Of a stretch of DNA of 64,000 bases, positions 9,114 through 17,393 are shown piece by piece. Numbering within the stretch: the first letter of the stretch is position 1; every line of letters starts with the position of its first letter. A program made the position numbers and the translations under genes. Origin of the DNA: Flagellimonas pacifica (GTDB lineage Bacteria; Bacteroidota; Bacteroidia; Flavobacteriales; Flavobacteriaceae); the NCBI RefSeq assembly GCF_900215465.1, contig NZ_OBEH01000007.1, forward strand, positions 42,620 to 106,619, given 5' to 3'. Under the pieces are notes generated by a model, which saw nothing but the letters and a program-made list of their open reading frames with translations, searched no databases and was not told the origin of the DNA.

Positions 9114-10643
9114 ATGAGATTAAAAATTACAGATCGAATTATTACACTGCTCTCATTGCTATGTGCCTCCCCATGTGTCTCTTCAATAGTGGGCAATGAC
9201 CCTCCAAACATAGTTGTTTTTCTGGTTGATGATATGGGGTTAATGGATACATCGGTTCCATTTTTAACAGACACAAATGGTAATTTGGTCAAGTACCATT
9301 TAAATGACTATTATATAACACCCAATATGGAGAAGTTGGCGGAACAAGGAATTCGATTTACAAACTTTTATGCGCATTCGGTTTGTTCACCTACACGTGC
9401 CTCAATACTAACTGGACAAAACTCGGCTCGACATGGAACGACCAATTGGATAAGACCAGAGAGTGATAATCGTACAGAATTTGGGCCATCAAATTGGAAT
9501 TGGAGAGGGCTTAGCAAAGAATCGATGACACTCCCGCGTATACTGCAACAGGCTGGTTATAGAACCATTCATGTGGGAAAAGCCCATTTTGGGCCCTTTG
9601 GTAGTGATGGTGAAGACCCACTCAACATTGGTTTCGACATAAACATTGCAGGAAGCTCTATCGGACAGCCGGGCAGCTATTACGGGAAGGATGGTTTTGG
9701 GCATATCAAAGGACGGAAAACAAGAGCTGTCCCTGGTTTGGAGAAGTATCATGGTAAAGACATATTTTTAACCGAAGCGTTGACCCTTGAAGCTATTAGA
9801 ACCATTTCTGAGGCCAAAGAAGAGAATAAACCTTTTTTCCTTTACATGGCACATTATGCCGTACATACACCTTTTCAGTCGGATCCACGTTTTGCCGATC
9901 ATTATAAACACTCTGGTAAATCCAAAAAAGCCCAAGCCTATGCCACATTAATTGAAGGCATTGATAAATCATTAGGGGATATTGTGCAGCACACCAAAGA
10001 TTTGGGATTGGGCGAGAATACGCTCATACTGTTTCTAGGGGATAATGGTTCTGACGCTCCTTTACCTATTGAAAATGACTACAGCAGTTCCACACCGATA
10101 AAAGGTAAAAAAGGCAACCATTGGGAAGGTGGTATGCGTGTACCATTTATTGCATCGTGGGTTTCGCCCAATGACAAAGCATTTTGTCAAGAAAAAACAC
10201 TTATTGCAACCAATGCAATTCAACAGCAACATGGGACAATTCTGGACATTTTGCCAACGCTATGTAAAGTAGCAAATTTGAATTATCCCAAAGGTCCTGC
10301 AATAGATGGTTTTGAACTTCAGCAACAGCTTAATGGTGGACAAAATCCTGACAGAAATGAGCTTTTCCTCAATCATTTCCCCCATGGAAATCACCGTTCC
10401 AATTATTTTACCAGTCTCGTTCAATCCGACTGGAAAATAATCTACCATTATCAGATAGATAAAGAACCAAGATATGAATTGTTCAACCTAAAAAAAGACC
10501 CGTTTGAAACCAACAATGTTGCGCTGAAAAAACCGCGACGGCTTAAAACAATGATGAAGGTATTATCTGATGAAATGAAAAATAAAAAGGCCCTCTATCC
10601 TGAAAAACAAAAACAGTCATTGAAATTGATTATGCCAAGATAA
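9114..10643 (+). CDS. Secreted type I sulfatase
   Basis: A 509-aa sulfatase counted from the ATG at 9114. That start is preferred to an in-frame ATG at 9054 because it gives a direct signal peptide (MRLKITDRIITLLSLLCAS). The fold opens at PNIVVFLVDDMG (metal Asp pair). The formylglycine motif CSPTRASILTGQ places the modified Cys at residue 91. HVGKAHFG and FLGDNGSD give the remaining active-site loops, and the C-terminal subdomain (YELFNLKKDPFE) is intact. It has the CSPTR type of motif, unlike the CGPSR enzyme at 3087-4790, so the two probably belong to different sulfatase subfamilies and cleave different esters. It is transcribed divergently from the operon and followed by 1.9 kb without intact genes. 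Confidence 0.9.
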   Translation: MRLKITDRIITLLSLLCASPCVSSIVGNDPPNIVVFLVDDMGLMDTSVPFLTDTNGNLVKYHLNDYYITPNMEKLAEQGIRFTNFYAHSVCSPTRASILTGQNSARHGTTNWIRPESDNRTEFGPSNWNWRGLSKESMTLPRILQQAGYRTIHVGKAHFGPFGSDGEDPLNIGFDINIAGSSIGQPGSYYGKDGFGHIKGRKTRAVPGLEKYHGKDIFLTEALTLEAIRTISEAKEENKPFFLYMAHYAVHTPFQSDPRFADHYKHSGKSKKAQAYATLIEGIDKSLGDIVQHTKDLGLGENTLILFLGDNGSDAPLPIENDYSSSTPIKGKKGNHWEGGMRVPFIASWVSPNDKAFCQEKTLIATNAIQQQHGTILDILPTLCKVANLNYPKGPAIDGFELQQQLNGGQNPDRNELFLNHFPHGNHRSNYFTSLVQSDWKIIYHYQIDKEPRYELFNLKKDPFETNNVALKKPRRLKTMMKVLSDEMKNKKALYPEKQKQSLKLIMPR

Positions 10644-11139
10644 ATGATGATGTTTCCACTATATAGAATCTAAAAATATACTTAGCAAGAATTAGGAATC
10701 TTAAAAAGCACGAAACACAACAATAGGTTGTAAATTATCAACATAAAGTATGAGATTTTTGTATCCTTAAGGCGTCCTTTGAGGATATAAAACCACTAAA
10801 AAATCACAAAATGCAAAAAAAGATGTGGTTACAGAACTTAACCCTCAAAAGCTTGAACAAAAAAACTTGAATTGTTTCGGATAAAACTTAAGTTGTACAT
10901 GCGATTGATCAAAGGGGAAAAGTGTAAAACATCCAAACAAGGGAAGATTCAGAAATAGGCCATTCTACAGAATCAATTTTTCCAAGCCACAAGGTGTACC
11001 ATGCCCGAAACAACTTATTGCATACCATGAAATTACTCAGTCTTATTGCTCTTCAATAATCTTTTAGGGCCAAGATTAAAACCTAAACGTGTCCAAATTT
11101 TGACATGTTATGGTGTTGGTGCATGATTTTCAATTCAAT

Positions 11140-11382
11140 TCAATCAAACCAGCCCTTAACAAGTTTGACAACTCTTGTATCATTTATTGTAACTTGTTCA
11201 AATTCATTGTTCCCGGGATTGTACCGATAATCTTTTCTCCATTCATTTATATTTTCAACGACATCCTCTATGACTTTACAGATAAAGACCAGTTCTTGGT
11301 CAGTCAAGACAGGGTGTAACGACAATCTTACCCACCCGGGTTTATTGGTCAGGTTTCCAAGGTTTAATAAGCGATTGGCAGC
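11140..11382 (-). pseudogene. C-terminal remnant of class V aminotransferase-like PLP enzyme
   Basis: Reading leftward from a TGA at 11385-11383, the frame gives ANRLLNLGNLTNKPGWVRL followed by SLHPVLTDQELVFICK and ends normally at 11140. The KPGWVRLS-HP-xTDxEL block and the DYRYNP tail are what I know from the C-terminal ends of bacteroidetal class V-fold (cysteine desulfurase-like) aminotransferases of ~490 aa. The large catalytic domain and its PLP lysine are absent, and the upstream sequence is full of stops, so this is a truncated relic. The family assignment is from memory of the motif, not from a search. Confidence 0.5.
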
Positions 11383-11692
11383 TCAACCCATGTTTAGATA
11401 AGGTCCTATTTATTCTTTTCGTAATAAGCTGTACCGGTTTCCCATGAAAATTGCTAATGCATATATCTCAACTCCCAAAAGTTACTTATAAAGAAGTTTT
11501 TTATTGACAGGTTTTTCTAGACCTTATACGTCTATATTTCAATAGGGTCGTAAAACGAATGTTTATGACCCTATAATTCTTAATGAATCCTTAACTTCGA
11601 CCTGTGAAAGTAAATCTAACGCATTATCTTAATTTAGAGTTCACAGATCGTCAACAAGAACTGAGAACATTAGCAGAATAATGATTTTTACT

Positions 11693-11732
11693 GGGGGGGG
11701 GGCAAGTATTGGTTCGAGCCCCAGTCAGGAGA
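11693..11732 (+). other. tRNA 3'-end-like fragment with G10 insertion
   Basis: GGTTCGAGCCCCAGTCAGGAGA (11711-11732) reads as T-loop TTCGAGC, T-stem CCCAG and acceptor strand TCAGGAG. The matching T-stem strand CTGGG is present at 11691-11695 but is separated by a run of ten G (11693-11702) and CAAGTATT. No acceptor 5' strand or anticodon arm lies upstream, so this is at best a decayed tRNA end, as left by an integrative element. A chance resemblance is possible. Confidence 0.35.
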
Positions 11733-12236
11733 ACCTGCTACAAGGCCTTTATATAAGAACTTAAAACAAGGTAGTGGAAACCTTATTTTTTTCTAGAACT
11801 TTGTACAGTCTTGACAAGTTCCATAAGGGCATTATCATTTCTTTTAAATCTATTTTCAAGGGAGAGCGTAAAGGAAGTTGAGTGGGTGCAGAAAATTAGT
11901 TTTACATCAGAATTCGATATGCACTGCCTGTTTTCGATCCTCCAAAAAACAAACAGGTGCTTTATCTATTATAAACTCCTTAAAATAGTTGGGGAGTCGC
12001 CTTGGATTTAATGGATGGTTGGGCAAAGATCCAAGTAAAATTTGCACTTCATCCTATTAAGAAAACCAAGGGGATGGACTTCCGATTCTTAAACGAATTA
12101 TTTTATGTAATTTTACCAAGATTGGAATTCAATACTTAACAAACCAGTTCAATTAATATGGTAGCTAATCGGTTACCTCGTGATTTTAGAAGTTCTTAAA
12201 AACCTTTAAAACATAAGTCTTTCCGCTAGGATATTG

Positions 12237-12285
12237 GAATCCTGCCGCGGTCACGAAAAGGCAGTTTGAATACTGTCGAGGTCAC
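12237..12285 (+). repeat. Paired tRNA-end-like motifs (att-site candidates)
   Basis: Two copies 31 nt apart: GAATCCTGCCGCGGTCAC (12237-12254) and GAATACTGTCGAGGTCAC (12268-12285). Related copies occur at 31756-31774, 31868-31886 and 38890-38908. The form, T-loop-like GAAT, stem and an acceptor-like CGAGGTC-A, resembles the 3' end of a tRNA, the usual target of tyrosine integrases. The integrase pseudogene starts 230 nt downstream. Identity as attachment sites is inferred. Confidence 0.4.
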
Positions 12286-12307
12286 TCTGGATTATCATCC
12301 AAATTCG

Positions 12308-12341
12308 AAAAGTCTGTAAATCATTGATTTACGGACTTTTT
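12308..12341 (+). terminator. Rho-independent terminator
   Basis: AAAAGTCTGTAAAT and ATTTACGGACTTTT pair around a short CATTG loop and are followed by further T residues. It lies 22 nt after the second tRNA-end-like motif, as would follow a real tRNA gene, and no intact gene now feeds it. Confidence 0.65.
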
Positions 12342-12402
12342 CATTTTGATCCAATCTATCTGATATCATATAAAACCATGCAATTCGGTGGACGATTCGG
12401 TG

Positions 12403-12432
12403 CGCTCTTTTTCACGATCCGCAAAAAGAGCG
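12403..12432. promoter_or_regulatory. Inverted repeat upstream of integrase relic
   Basis: CGCTCTTTTT (12403-12412) and AAAAAGAGCG (12423-12432) are perfect 10-bp arms. Just before them ATTCGGTG occurs twice (12383-12400), and a similar TTCGGTGCGC occurs inside the direct repeat at about 31690. Position 80 nt upstream of a tyrosine recombinase fits an arm-type or regulatory site of the lost element; a terminator for leftward transcripts is the alternative. Confidence 0.35.
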
Positions 12433-12513
12433 TACCATAATTGTTAAAAGACCGGAAAGTCGGTTTATGAACGGAAAGTTATTTGAAATTAAATAACCTA
12501 AAGTTTGGAAAAA

Positions 12514-13736
12514 ATGAGAGATTCCTTTTCTACATTGTTTTACATCAGGGGCAGTAGGCTCGATAAAAATGGCATGAGCCTGATCTATTTGAGGGTCACC
12601 GTCAATGGCAAGAGGTCCGAGATGAGCCTGCAAAGAAAGGCAAGGCCCGAGAAATGGGACCCTAAAAAAGGAAGGGTCAGGGGCACAATACCTTCCACCC
12701 TGGAACTGAACCGGTTTCTTGACAGGATAGTATCGAGGGTCTATCAAATACAGGGGGAACTTATCTCCGATGGTATTCCCAATACCTCAGAAATGGTCCT
12801 GAACACTTTTCAGGGAAAGAGCGATAGATCCAAAACTCTCCTGTCGATCTATGGGGACCACAATGATGAGATCTTGGAACTGGTCGGCAGGGAGTTCTCC
12901 TCCGGGGCTTACCAAAGACATCTGAGAACGGCAAGGCACTTAAAGACTTTCATAAAGAAAGAATATGGCTATGGGGACATCAGCGTCAAAAAGGTGGACC
13001 TCAAGTTCATCAACCGTTTTGAACACTTTCTGAGGAGAACCTTGAAGAACTGTGGGCAGAACACCGTGACCAAATATGTGACCAATCTTAAGAAGATAAT
13101 GCGGATATGTTATGCCAACGGTTGGATCTCAAAAGACCCCTTCTATCATTGGAAGGCCAAATGGAAAAAAGTGGAACACGACATCCTCAATGAGCGGGAA
13201 CTAAAATCCATTATGGAAAAGGACCTCCCATCAAAAAGATTGGACCAAGTGAGGGACATCTTTGTCTTTTGCTGTTTTACCGGCCTTTCCTATATCGATG
13301 TGCAAAAACTTTCGAAGGATCATATCGTGTTGGCAATGGACTGAAAGAAATGGATAAAGATAAAGCGCACAAAGACCGATACCAAGAGCAGTGTCCCTTT
13401 GTTGCAGGTCGCCGAACAAATATTGGACAAATACGGTGTATGCGACGGAACGGACAACACGGGCAGGCTTCTCCCTGTTGTCAGTAATGAGAAATTGAAC
13501 CTCTATCTAAAAGAAATTGCGGCTCTAAGCAACATTGAAAAGAGGCTCACCTTTCATTTATCAAGCCATACCTTCGCCACAACGGTCACCCTTGCCAATG
13601 GGGTCCCATAGAATCGGTCAGTAAGATGCTTGGGCACCGATCCCTTAAGACGATCCAGATCTACGCCAAGGTGCTGGACAAAAAACTTATGGAGGACATG
13701 GAGCTTGTAAGGGCCAAATTCAAATTCAGTGGATGA
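12514..13736 (+). pseudogene. Tyrosine recombinase, inactivated (IntDOT-like)
   Basis: A site-specific integrase of the bacteroidetal type: N-terminal arm-binding domain (RGSRLDKNGMSLIYLRVTVN, about residues 10-30), SAM-like core-binding domain (about 130-230) and catalytic domain. Three lesions are visible. An in-frame TGA at 13342-13344 splits KDHIVLAMD from KKWIKIKRTK, which continue in the same frame. A one-base deletion near 13607 shifts the frame so that GVP is followed by a stop, whereas the shifted frame reads IESVSKMLGHRSLKTIQIYAKV. The HxxR motif reads HLSSHTFA instead of HLARHTFA, losing an active-site Arg. The Ser in FTGLSYIDV where Arg I is expected is known in IntDOT-type enzymes and is not by itself a defect. 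The gene should be dead. It sits beside a split mobilization gene, the rest of the same vanished element. Confidence 0.88.
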
Positions 13737-13757
13737 ATATTCTATAAAAAAAAGCGA

Positions 13758-13774
13758 GCGAAACAGGGTTTCGC
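13758..13774. terminator. Short hairpin after integrase relic
   Basis: GCGAAAC and GTTTCGC pair around AGG, 22 nt past the integrase frame end and before the convergent mobilization gene. There is no long T-tract downstream, though on the minus strand a T-run follows, so it may terminate the leftward transcript. Confidence 0.4.
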
Positions 13775-13847
13775 GCTGCAAGTCCCAATCTTACCAAAAC
13801 AAACCTGCTGAGCTTGGTGGAAAGCTAAATGACGGTTCGGGAATCAT

Positions 13848-14216
13848 CTATAGGTTTTTGATTGTCCGTTTATAATTTTCCAACTCCCCTTCCGTGATTT
13901 CCAACCTCAGATAAGGTTTCCCAAAAGAAGGCTTTACCAAGGTGACATGGTCTATTACATATTGGCTCTCCCTTTTGAGCATTTCCATTTTATCCATTAG
14001 CCGCTCATAGTGGATCTTGAGAACGGTTATCTCTATTTTCCCTATATTCTTTTCTAGTTCTTTCTTGACAGGTTTTTTCTCTCTCCTTGTCGGCTTTTCC
14101 TCTTTTATGCTTTCACCAAAAAGGGAAAGGAGCATGGCATTGTTCGGTCGGGTCTGATTGATTTCAATATCACGAAGAATGGCAATGTTCCCTCTGTCCG
14201 TTTGCGGTTCTTTCAT
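13848..14216 (-). CDS. BfmA/BtgA mobilization protein, C-terminal part
   Basis: A 122-aa frame starting ATG-AAA-GAA at 14216. It contains RGNIAILRDIEINQTRPNNAMLLSLF, the segment that in intact BfmA/BtgA mobilization proteins follows the DNA-binding-like N-terminus, and a Lys/Glu-rich, probably coiled-coil tail with TRREKKPVKKEL. Its ATG overlaps the stop of the N-terminal part as ATGA (14213-14216), in a different frame. Family members I know carry both parts in one protein, so a one-base shift is the simplest explanation. Two coupled proteins or programmed slippage cannot be excluded from sequence. BfmA/BtgA proteins assist relaxase-mediated transfer of mobilizable elements; no relaxase gene is present here. 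Confidence 0.65.
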   Translation of the reverse strand: MKEPQTDRGNIAILRDIEINQTRPNNAMLLSLFGESIKEEKPTRREKKPVKKELEKNIGKIEITVLKIHYERLMDKMEMLKRESQYVIDHVTLVKPSFGKPYLRLEITEGELENYKRTIKNL

Positions 14217-14410
14217 ATTTCTTCCAAAATACTGTCCACAAAGCGGTCATTGGGCTTAAAGCCATGCCACTCAAAAAACGTAATCATTTTTTCCAAAGCC
14301 TCGGATTGGGAGCCCGCCATTTTCTTGGCAAACGAACGGAACCGTTTTACCACCGAAGTCTTTAGATTCAGGGCAAGGTACTTGTACTCATATTTACCTT
14401 TTACATGCAT
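14213..14410 (-). CDS. BfmA/BtgA mobilization protein, N-terminal part
   Basis: A 65-aa frame with the characteristic KGKYEYKYLALNLKTSVVKRF start of BfmA/BtgA-type proteins, a basic helix rich in Arg/Lys (about 20-32) and ending SILEEI at a TGA that overlaps the next ATG. Family proteins continue without interruption into the sequence encoded at 13848-14216. The start codon overlaps a 16-bp direct repeat (14410-14425). Together with the dead integrase this marks the remnant of a mobilizable element. Confidence 0.65.
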   Translation of the reverse strand: MHVKGKYEYKYLALNLKTSVVKRFRSFAKKMAGSQSEALEKMITFFEWHGFKPNDRFVDSILEEI

Positions 14411-14468
14411 TTTTCAACAAACTTTTTCAATGTCCACAGGGTCTCTGGAGTGTTTTTCAACAAACTTT
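14410..14468. repeat. 16-bp direct repeat at mobilization gene start
   Basis: TTTTTCAACAAACTTT occurs at 14410-14425 and again at 14453-14468, 43 bp apart. The first copy covers the translation start region of the BfmA/BtgA-like gene on the minus strand. Four helical turns between copies would suit cooperative binding of a regulator or mobilization protein, but a slipped duplication is equally possible. Confidence 0.45.
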
Positions 14469-14482
14469 GGATTTACTCTCAT
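14414..14482 (-). other. Possible 22-codon leader before bfmA-like gene
   Basis: An ATG at 14482 preceded by an A/T-rich TAAAATTTTTCAAA leader opens a 22-codon frame (MRVNPKFVEKHSRDPVDIEK) that ends at a TGA one codon before the mobilization gene ATG, in the same frame. It could be a leader peptide or a mutated N-terminal extension. Short length makes this uncertain. Confidence 0.25.
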
Positions 14483-14538
14483 TTTGAAAAATTTTACAAA
14501 CCATTGATATTTAATTATTTATAAAGTTAATTAAACTC

Positions 14539-14561
14539 GTAGCGTCGCTTCAGCGCGCTAC
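14539..14561. other. GC-rich inverted repeat, possible oriT relic
   Basis: GTAGCG (14539-14544) and CGCTAC (14556-14561) frame CGCTTCAGCG in otherwise AT-rich DNA, 130 bp upstream of the BfmA/BtgA-like gene. Mobilizable elements often carry oriT beside mobilization genes, with an inverted repeat near the nick. I see no further evidence for a nick site. The remaining 14562-14871 is noncoding. Confidence 0.3.
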
Positions 14562-14871
14562 CCTCTTGCTTCTCCGAATATTCAACAAAGTCGAATTCGA
14601 AGAAACTTTCCCTTAAGGTAAAGGCATCTTGAACAAATGGACTATAATGAAAAAAATTTAAGGAACTGAACAGGGATGTTTTGCGAATAAAATATGTGAG
14701 ATTTATGATTCATAAAAATTCATCAACCACGATTTAGTATCAGTGTTTGGGTTTTAATCTAGGTTTTTTGTTTGTCAAAAAAGTAAACCCATTCGTCCCA
14801 GTAAAAGTGAAATATCTGGTTTAATGTCTTCAATACTACTACAAAAATACTTCCAATTAATTCTTCTAAAT

Positions 14872-15198
14872 TCAATTTAAAAAAATGAAATAAATTACAA
14901 TTAAAATCACAAAAACTAACCCAGACCAATGCCACAAAGGTCTTCGAAGTTTAGATTCGTTTTCGTAATAGCTTTTTTTTAGTTCGTGGTCAAATTCACT
15001 TTTCATTATGGTCCTTTTACAGTGGTCGCACTCCATAAAGGTTTTCCTCCCCAATGGAAACATGGGAATCCAAAAAATATGAAAGCAATTTCCAAATTCA
15101 ACTATGTTTTGGGCCTTGTTGTTTTCGCAATAGCTGCACTTAAAGTTTTCAATCTTCAGTGCTCCGAGATAAACTAATTTCAATCCAACAATTTTCAT
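14872..15198 (-). CDS. Zinc-ribbon membrane protein
   Basis: A 108-aa protein with a two-knuckle zinc ribbon, CSYC (C21, C24) and CDHC (C57, C60), separated by a hydrophobic FHIFWIPMFPLGRK stretch, and one C-terminal membrane helix (about 90-107). This matches the small zinc-ribbon_15 family seen in many bacteria. The ribbon should face the cytoplasm. No biochemical role is known for the family, and the neighbours (mobile relics and a secreted type B protein) do not suggest one. Confidence 0.7.
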   Translation of the reverse strand: MKIVGLKLVYLGALKIENFKCSYCENNKAQNIVEFGNCFHIFWIPMFPLGRKTFMECDHCKRTIMKSEFDHELKKSYYENESKLRRPLWHWSGLVFVILIVIYFIFLN

Positions 15199-15248
15199 AG
15201 CTTAATATATTATTTAACCAACACCTGTTTCCTCTTTAATTTGGAGAA

Positions 15249-17393
15249 TCAATGCTTCAGTGTAAAATGATTCTTTATTGTCCGTCCGTTTTGGAAATTC
15301 AAAGTGAACCAATAATCATTTGAAGGCAATCTATGGCCATTCAAAGTGCCATCCCAACCGGGATCATTTGGGCCTAATTGTTTTAATAACTTACCATACC
15401 TATCAAAAATTTGAATGGTGGCATTGGAAAACGTTTCTAAACCTTCAATGCGCCAATAATCGTTGGCCCCATCGTTATTTGGTGTAAAAAACCTTGGATA
15501 ATCCAAAACAAAAATGTCCTTTGTAGTGGTTCCGCAGCCATCAACGTATCTGGCATGAATGGTATGATGACCATTTGGAACATCCAAGAAAAAACTGCTC
15601 AGCTGGTAATGCAGTCCGTCTATAGAATATTCTAAAGTGTCTTCTTCAGTGGTCAGTACTTTGACCGTATTATTTAGTGCAGCGGTGTTGACATGAACCC
15701 TATCTATTTGGGGAGTTTGGGATTGCCCAACACTAAAGGAAAACATCTTTTTGCAAAGAATACCGTTCTGCATTTTCCCAACCAAAAGGGAATAATTACC
15801 CATTATGGACAAATCCACGGTATAATAATTGGACAGTATTGTGCCTTCCTCATTGCTCCACTCCCAGAAATCCCATGTTGCATCTACTGATAGTGTTAAT
15901 TTTTTTTCGGGATAACACAAATTGTAGTTTTCCAGTAAATCTATATGTAATGGTTCATTAACAATGAGTTTGAAACTGCTTTCTGAAAAGCATCCAAAAT
16001 CTTTTTCATTTGAAATTCTTACTAAAATGGTCTCTTCGTGGGGAATCGTATTTTGATAAGATGATGGGAAAGGATTTGGAAGTTTGATGCCATTTGCATC
16101 AAAATATTCAATGTTCAGACCTATTTGCCCTTCAGTCAATTGAAATTCGATGGAAGAAGTATCAAAGGTAGCAAAGCCGTCACCTTCATCACAAGCATAT
16201 AATTCCGATGTCATACTCACCTTAGGTATTGGAACTACATTAAATTGAAGTTGAGTTTTAGCATAGCAATTTGTGTTAGGATTTAAAACCCTGACTGTAA
16301 TCACTTGAGAGTTGGATACGGTATTCTGAAATGGATTGGGAAGTGGGTACGGCAAAGGGTTTCCATCAGCATCAAAATAAGAAATTTCCAGACCTGTTTG
16401 TTCACCTAAAACCGTTGACTCGATGTTCGATGTATCAAACGTTGAAGAAATCCCGGTTCCCTGGGAATCCTCACATGAAAAAATGGTTGTTATCGGATAC
16501 GCCCTTAACGGTTCAAAGACTTCAATAGGTTTTGAAAGTTCTATTTTTTCCCCGGTAACAGCCGTAATTATTGCTTTTACCCTATAGACTCCTGCTGTTG
16601 TAAATTTATGAAAGGGTGAAAAATCGATAGAACTATTATTGGTTCCAGAACTTGGGTCTCCAAAATCCCATTCTACCCCAACAAGATTATCGGTATTGGT
16701 AAGCTGGAAATCAATCGAAAGATTTTCGCAATTAATACTTTCCAATATCTCATGATCAACAACGGTACTGATTTCTCCATAGGCCTTTAAATAGTAATGA
16801 GCACCTGGAAACCCATAATCATCGGTGGATACATAATCAAAAAAAATAGAATTATTGATGGGAAGAAACCAGGATGAATCTTTTTCTTCTTGTGTATATG
16901 CAGGAAATATTGTGCTTGGTCTTGTGACAGTTTCTTCTACTTCTATTAAAATTCTTCTAACATTCATTGATACAACTATTGGAACATCCAAATCAATTGT
17001 CAAGTTATGTAACTTACCATTACCAAAACTGAGTAGGTGATTTAAATCCACAGTTTGGCTGGAACCAAGTAAATTGGCCTCCGGGAAGGAAGTTGGAAAT
17101 TCATTATCAATTTCATAGACGTTAAAGCGTACAGAAAATAGGGGGTTGCTACTATAAATTCCAAGCGTGAATGCTATTTCAACAGAATTAATGGTGAGCT
17201 CCTCATTTTGTGAGACGCCAAAGTCTTTAAGCTCAAAAGACCTCCCCCAGTTATTTGCCGGACTGAAGAAAAAGGAAGGCCCCGGAACAAAATCCCCTAT
17301 ATTATTATCTAGAATAACTTGAGATGTAACAGACCAGGAGAAAAAAAGAAATGCAACACTCCACTTTATTTGGATTTTATAAAAGTTCTTCAA
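15249..17393 (-). CDS. Type IX-secreted protein with type B sorting domain
   Basis: A 714-aa surface or secreted protein. An N-terminal signal peptide precedes VILDNNIGD. A PKD-like domain lies at about 220-295 (VEWDFGDPSSGT ... FTTAGVYRVKA). Two related ~100-aa repeats follow, each with FDTSSIE/FDTSNIE, GLxIxYFDAxGxxLPxP and a sentence-like SNEK/NPNT ending. The C-terminal ~85 aa (PRFFTPNNDGANDYWRIEG ... FDRYGK) is the gliding-motility-associated type B CTD read by the type IX secretion system. No ATG is available: the frame most likely starts at TTG 17393, as there is an in-frame TGA not far upstream. Divergent from the larger type B gene at 17877. Ligand unknown; adhesin-like by architecture. 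Confidence 0.88.
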   Translation of the reverse strand: MKNFYKIQIKWSVAFLFFSWSVTSQVILDNNIGDFVPGPSFFFSPANNWGRSFELKDFGVSQNEELTINSVEIAFTLGIYSSNPLFSVRFNVYEIDNEFPTSFPEANLLGSSQTVDLNHLLSFGNGKLHNLTIDLDVPIVVSMNVRRILIEVEETVTRPSTIFPAYTQEEKDSSWFLPINNSIFFDYVSTDDYGFPGAHYYLKAYGEISTVVDHEILESINCENLSIDFQLTNTDNLVGVEWDFGDPSSGTNNSSIDFSPFHKFTTAGVYRVKAIITAVTGEKIELSKPIEVFEPLRAYPITTIFSCEDSQGTGISSTFDTSNIESTVLGEQTGLEISYFDADGNPLPYPLPNPFQNTVSNSQVITVRVLNPNTNCYAKTQLQFNVVPIPKVSMTSELYACDEGDGFATFDTSSIEFQLTEGQIGLNIEYFDANGIKLPNPFPSSYQNTIPHEETILVRISNEKDFGCFSESSFKLIVNEPLHIDLLENYNLCYPEKKLTLSVDATWDFWEWSNEEGTILSNYYTVDLSIMGNYSLLVGKMQNGILCKKMFSFSVGQSQTPQIDRVHVNTAALNNTVKVLTTEEDTLEYSIDGLHYQLSSFFLDVPNGHHTIHARYVDGCGTTTKDIFVLDYPRFFTPNNDGANDYWRIEGLETFSNATIQIFDRYGKLLKQLGPNDPGWDGTLNGHRLPSNDYWFTLNFQNGRTIKNHFTLKH

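Larger units (their letters stand above)
10644..12513. other. Relic-rich region with no intact gene
   Basis: About 1.9 kb with no intact coding sequence. It contains the end of a degraded PLP enzyme (11140-11382), a tRNA-end-like fragment interrupted by a G10 run (11693-11732), two tRNA-end-like motifs (12237-12285), a terminator (12308-12341) and an inverted repeat (12403-12432) before the dead integrase. The mix points to repeated insertion and decay of mobile DNA. Confidence 0.6.

Noticed and set aside
11811..12011. 66-codon plus-strand frame in the relic region
   Set aside because: No motif, surrounded by degraded DNA, and no start leader.
12181..12290. Intact tRNA gene at the tRNA-end-like motifs
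   Set aside because: Only T-arm and acceptor-like parts are present; no anticodon arm, D-arm or 5' acceptor strand could be found upstream.
12412..12747. Minus-strand frame across the integrase start
   Set aside because: It is antisense to clear integrase coding sequence with conserved motifs.
13342..13344. TGA as a recoded (selenocysteine) codon in the integrase
   Set aside because: The same gene has a separate frameshift and a lost catalytic Arg, so plain decay explains it, and no SECIS-like structure stands out after it.
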